Below, one piece after another: positions 6,255 through 6,468 of a stretch of DNA of 6,468 bases (the stretch's first letter is position 1; each line of letters starts with the position of its first letter). The stretch is from Acidimicrobiales bacterium (GTDB lineage Bacteria > Actinomycetota > Acidimicrobiia > Acidimicrobiales > Poriferisodalaceae): contig JAGQSP010000101.1 of the NCBI GenBank assembly GCA_020439485.1, forward strand, positions 1 to 6,468. The letters run 5' to 3'. A program made the position numbers and the translations under genes. The notes under the pieces are model-generated. The model saw only the letters and a program-made list of their open reading frames with translations, was not told the DNA's origin and searched no databases.

Positions 6255-6468
6255 TCAGTCGCCGGGGGTGCACACGGTGACGGGCAGGTGGGTCGAACGA
6301 CGCAGCCTCGATTCGAGGTCCATCCGCAGCCACTTGGAGATTCCGGCGGGCAGCGTCGACACGATGATCTCGTCGAAACTGGAGCGGTCCATGGCCGTGC
6401 GCGCCGCGGTGTAGGGGTCGGAGCTTCCGATCTCGCTGGTGACGTCGATACCCATCTCGCGCATGGCG
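6255..6468 (-). CDS. C-terminal part of a universal-stress-like protein, 5' end beyond window
   Basis: The frame is open to the right edge (70 residues and a TGA). The Met at 6464 is preceded by an in-frame Ala codon, so the true start almost certainly lies outside. The segment FDEIIVSTLPAGISKWLRMD (30-49 from the edge), followed by LESRLRRSTHLPVTVC, is the C-terminal pattern I associate with actinobacterial UspA-like or permease-associated nucleotide-binding proteins. In these, a Gly-Asp/Ser-Asp turn with paired residues (GSSDPYTAARTA) precedes the last strand and helix. The role would be stress-related nucleotide binding, but this rests on family resemblance alone. It converges on the P450 gene with 6 bases between the stops and no obvious hairpin terminator. 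Confidence 0.75.
   Translation of the reverse strand, partial: AMREMGIDVTSEIGSSDPYTAARTAMDRSSFDEIIVSTLPAGISKWLRMDLESRLRRSTHLPVTVCTPGD

Overview
The window looks like chromosomal DNA of a high-GC actinobacterium, most likely a Mycobacterium/Mycolicibacterium or close relative. This rests on GC-rich codon use in the right half, a CYP153-like cytochrome P450 resembling mycobacterial alkane hydroxylases, a TANNNT-type -10 box, and a possible leaderless start. The assignment is inference; no rRNA or marker gene is present.

Left part (1-4442): accessory in character. An AT-richer small membrane protein gene runs off the left edge on the minus strand (bases 1-120 are 45% G+C by my count, against 62% for 5041-5100). 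A 495-base stretch without a convincing gene follows. Then come a DUF1877 (YfbM-like) gene on the plus strand, a convergent 283-residue protein of unknown function, and, divergent from that one across about 109 bases, a 669-residue protein. This last protein starts with a DUF6933-type domain and ends in a helical module resembling the C-terminal part of actinobacterial 'plasmid pRiA4b ORF-3' proteins. No transposase, integrase, tRNA or clean att repeat is visible, so the island idea rests on composition and gene content only.

Right part (4439-6468): more core-like. An MmcQ/YjbR-family gene (minus) shares its stop codon sequence with the 669-residue gene. It is divergent from a well-formed CYP153-like P450 gene (plus), which has a strong ribosome binding site and a plausible -10 box. 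A convergent gene fragment for a universal-stress-like protein runs off the right edge.

No complete pathway can be assembled here. The P450 has no ferredoxin or ferredoxin reductase gene beside it in the window. The least explained part is the divergent pair at 1472-4442 (unknown protein plus DUF6933 fusion) with the neighbouring DUF1877 gene. It could be a small cargo or conflict-type module, but nothing in the sequence proves a function. No CRISPR array, retron, structured RNA or complete mobile element was found.
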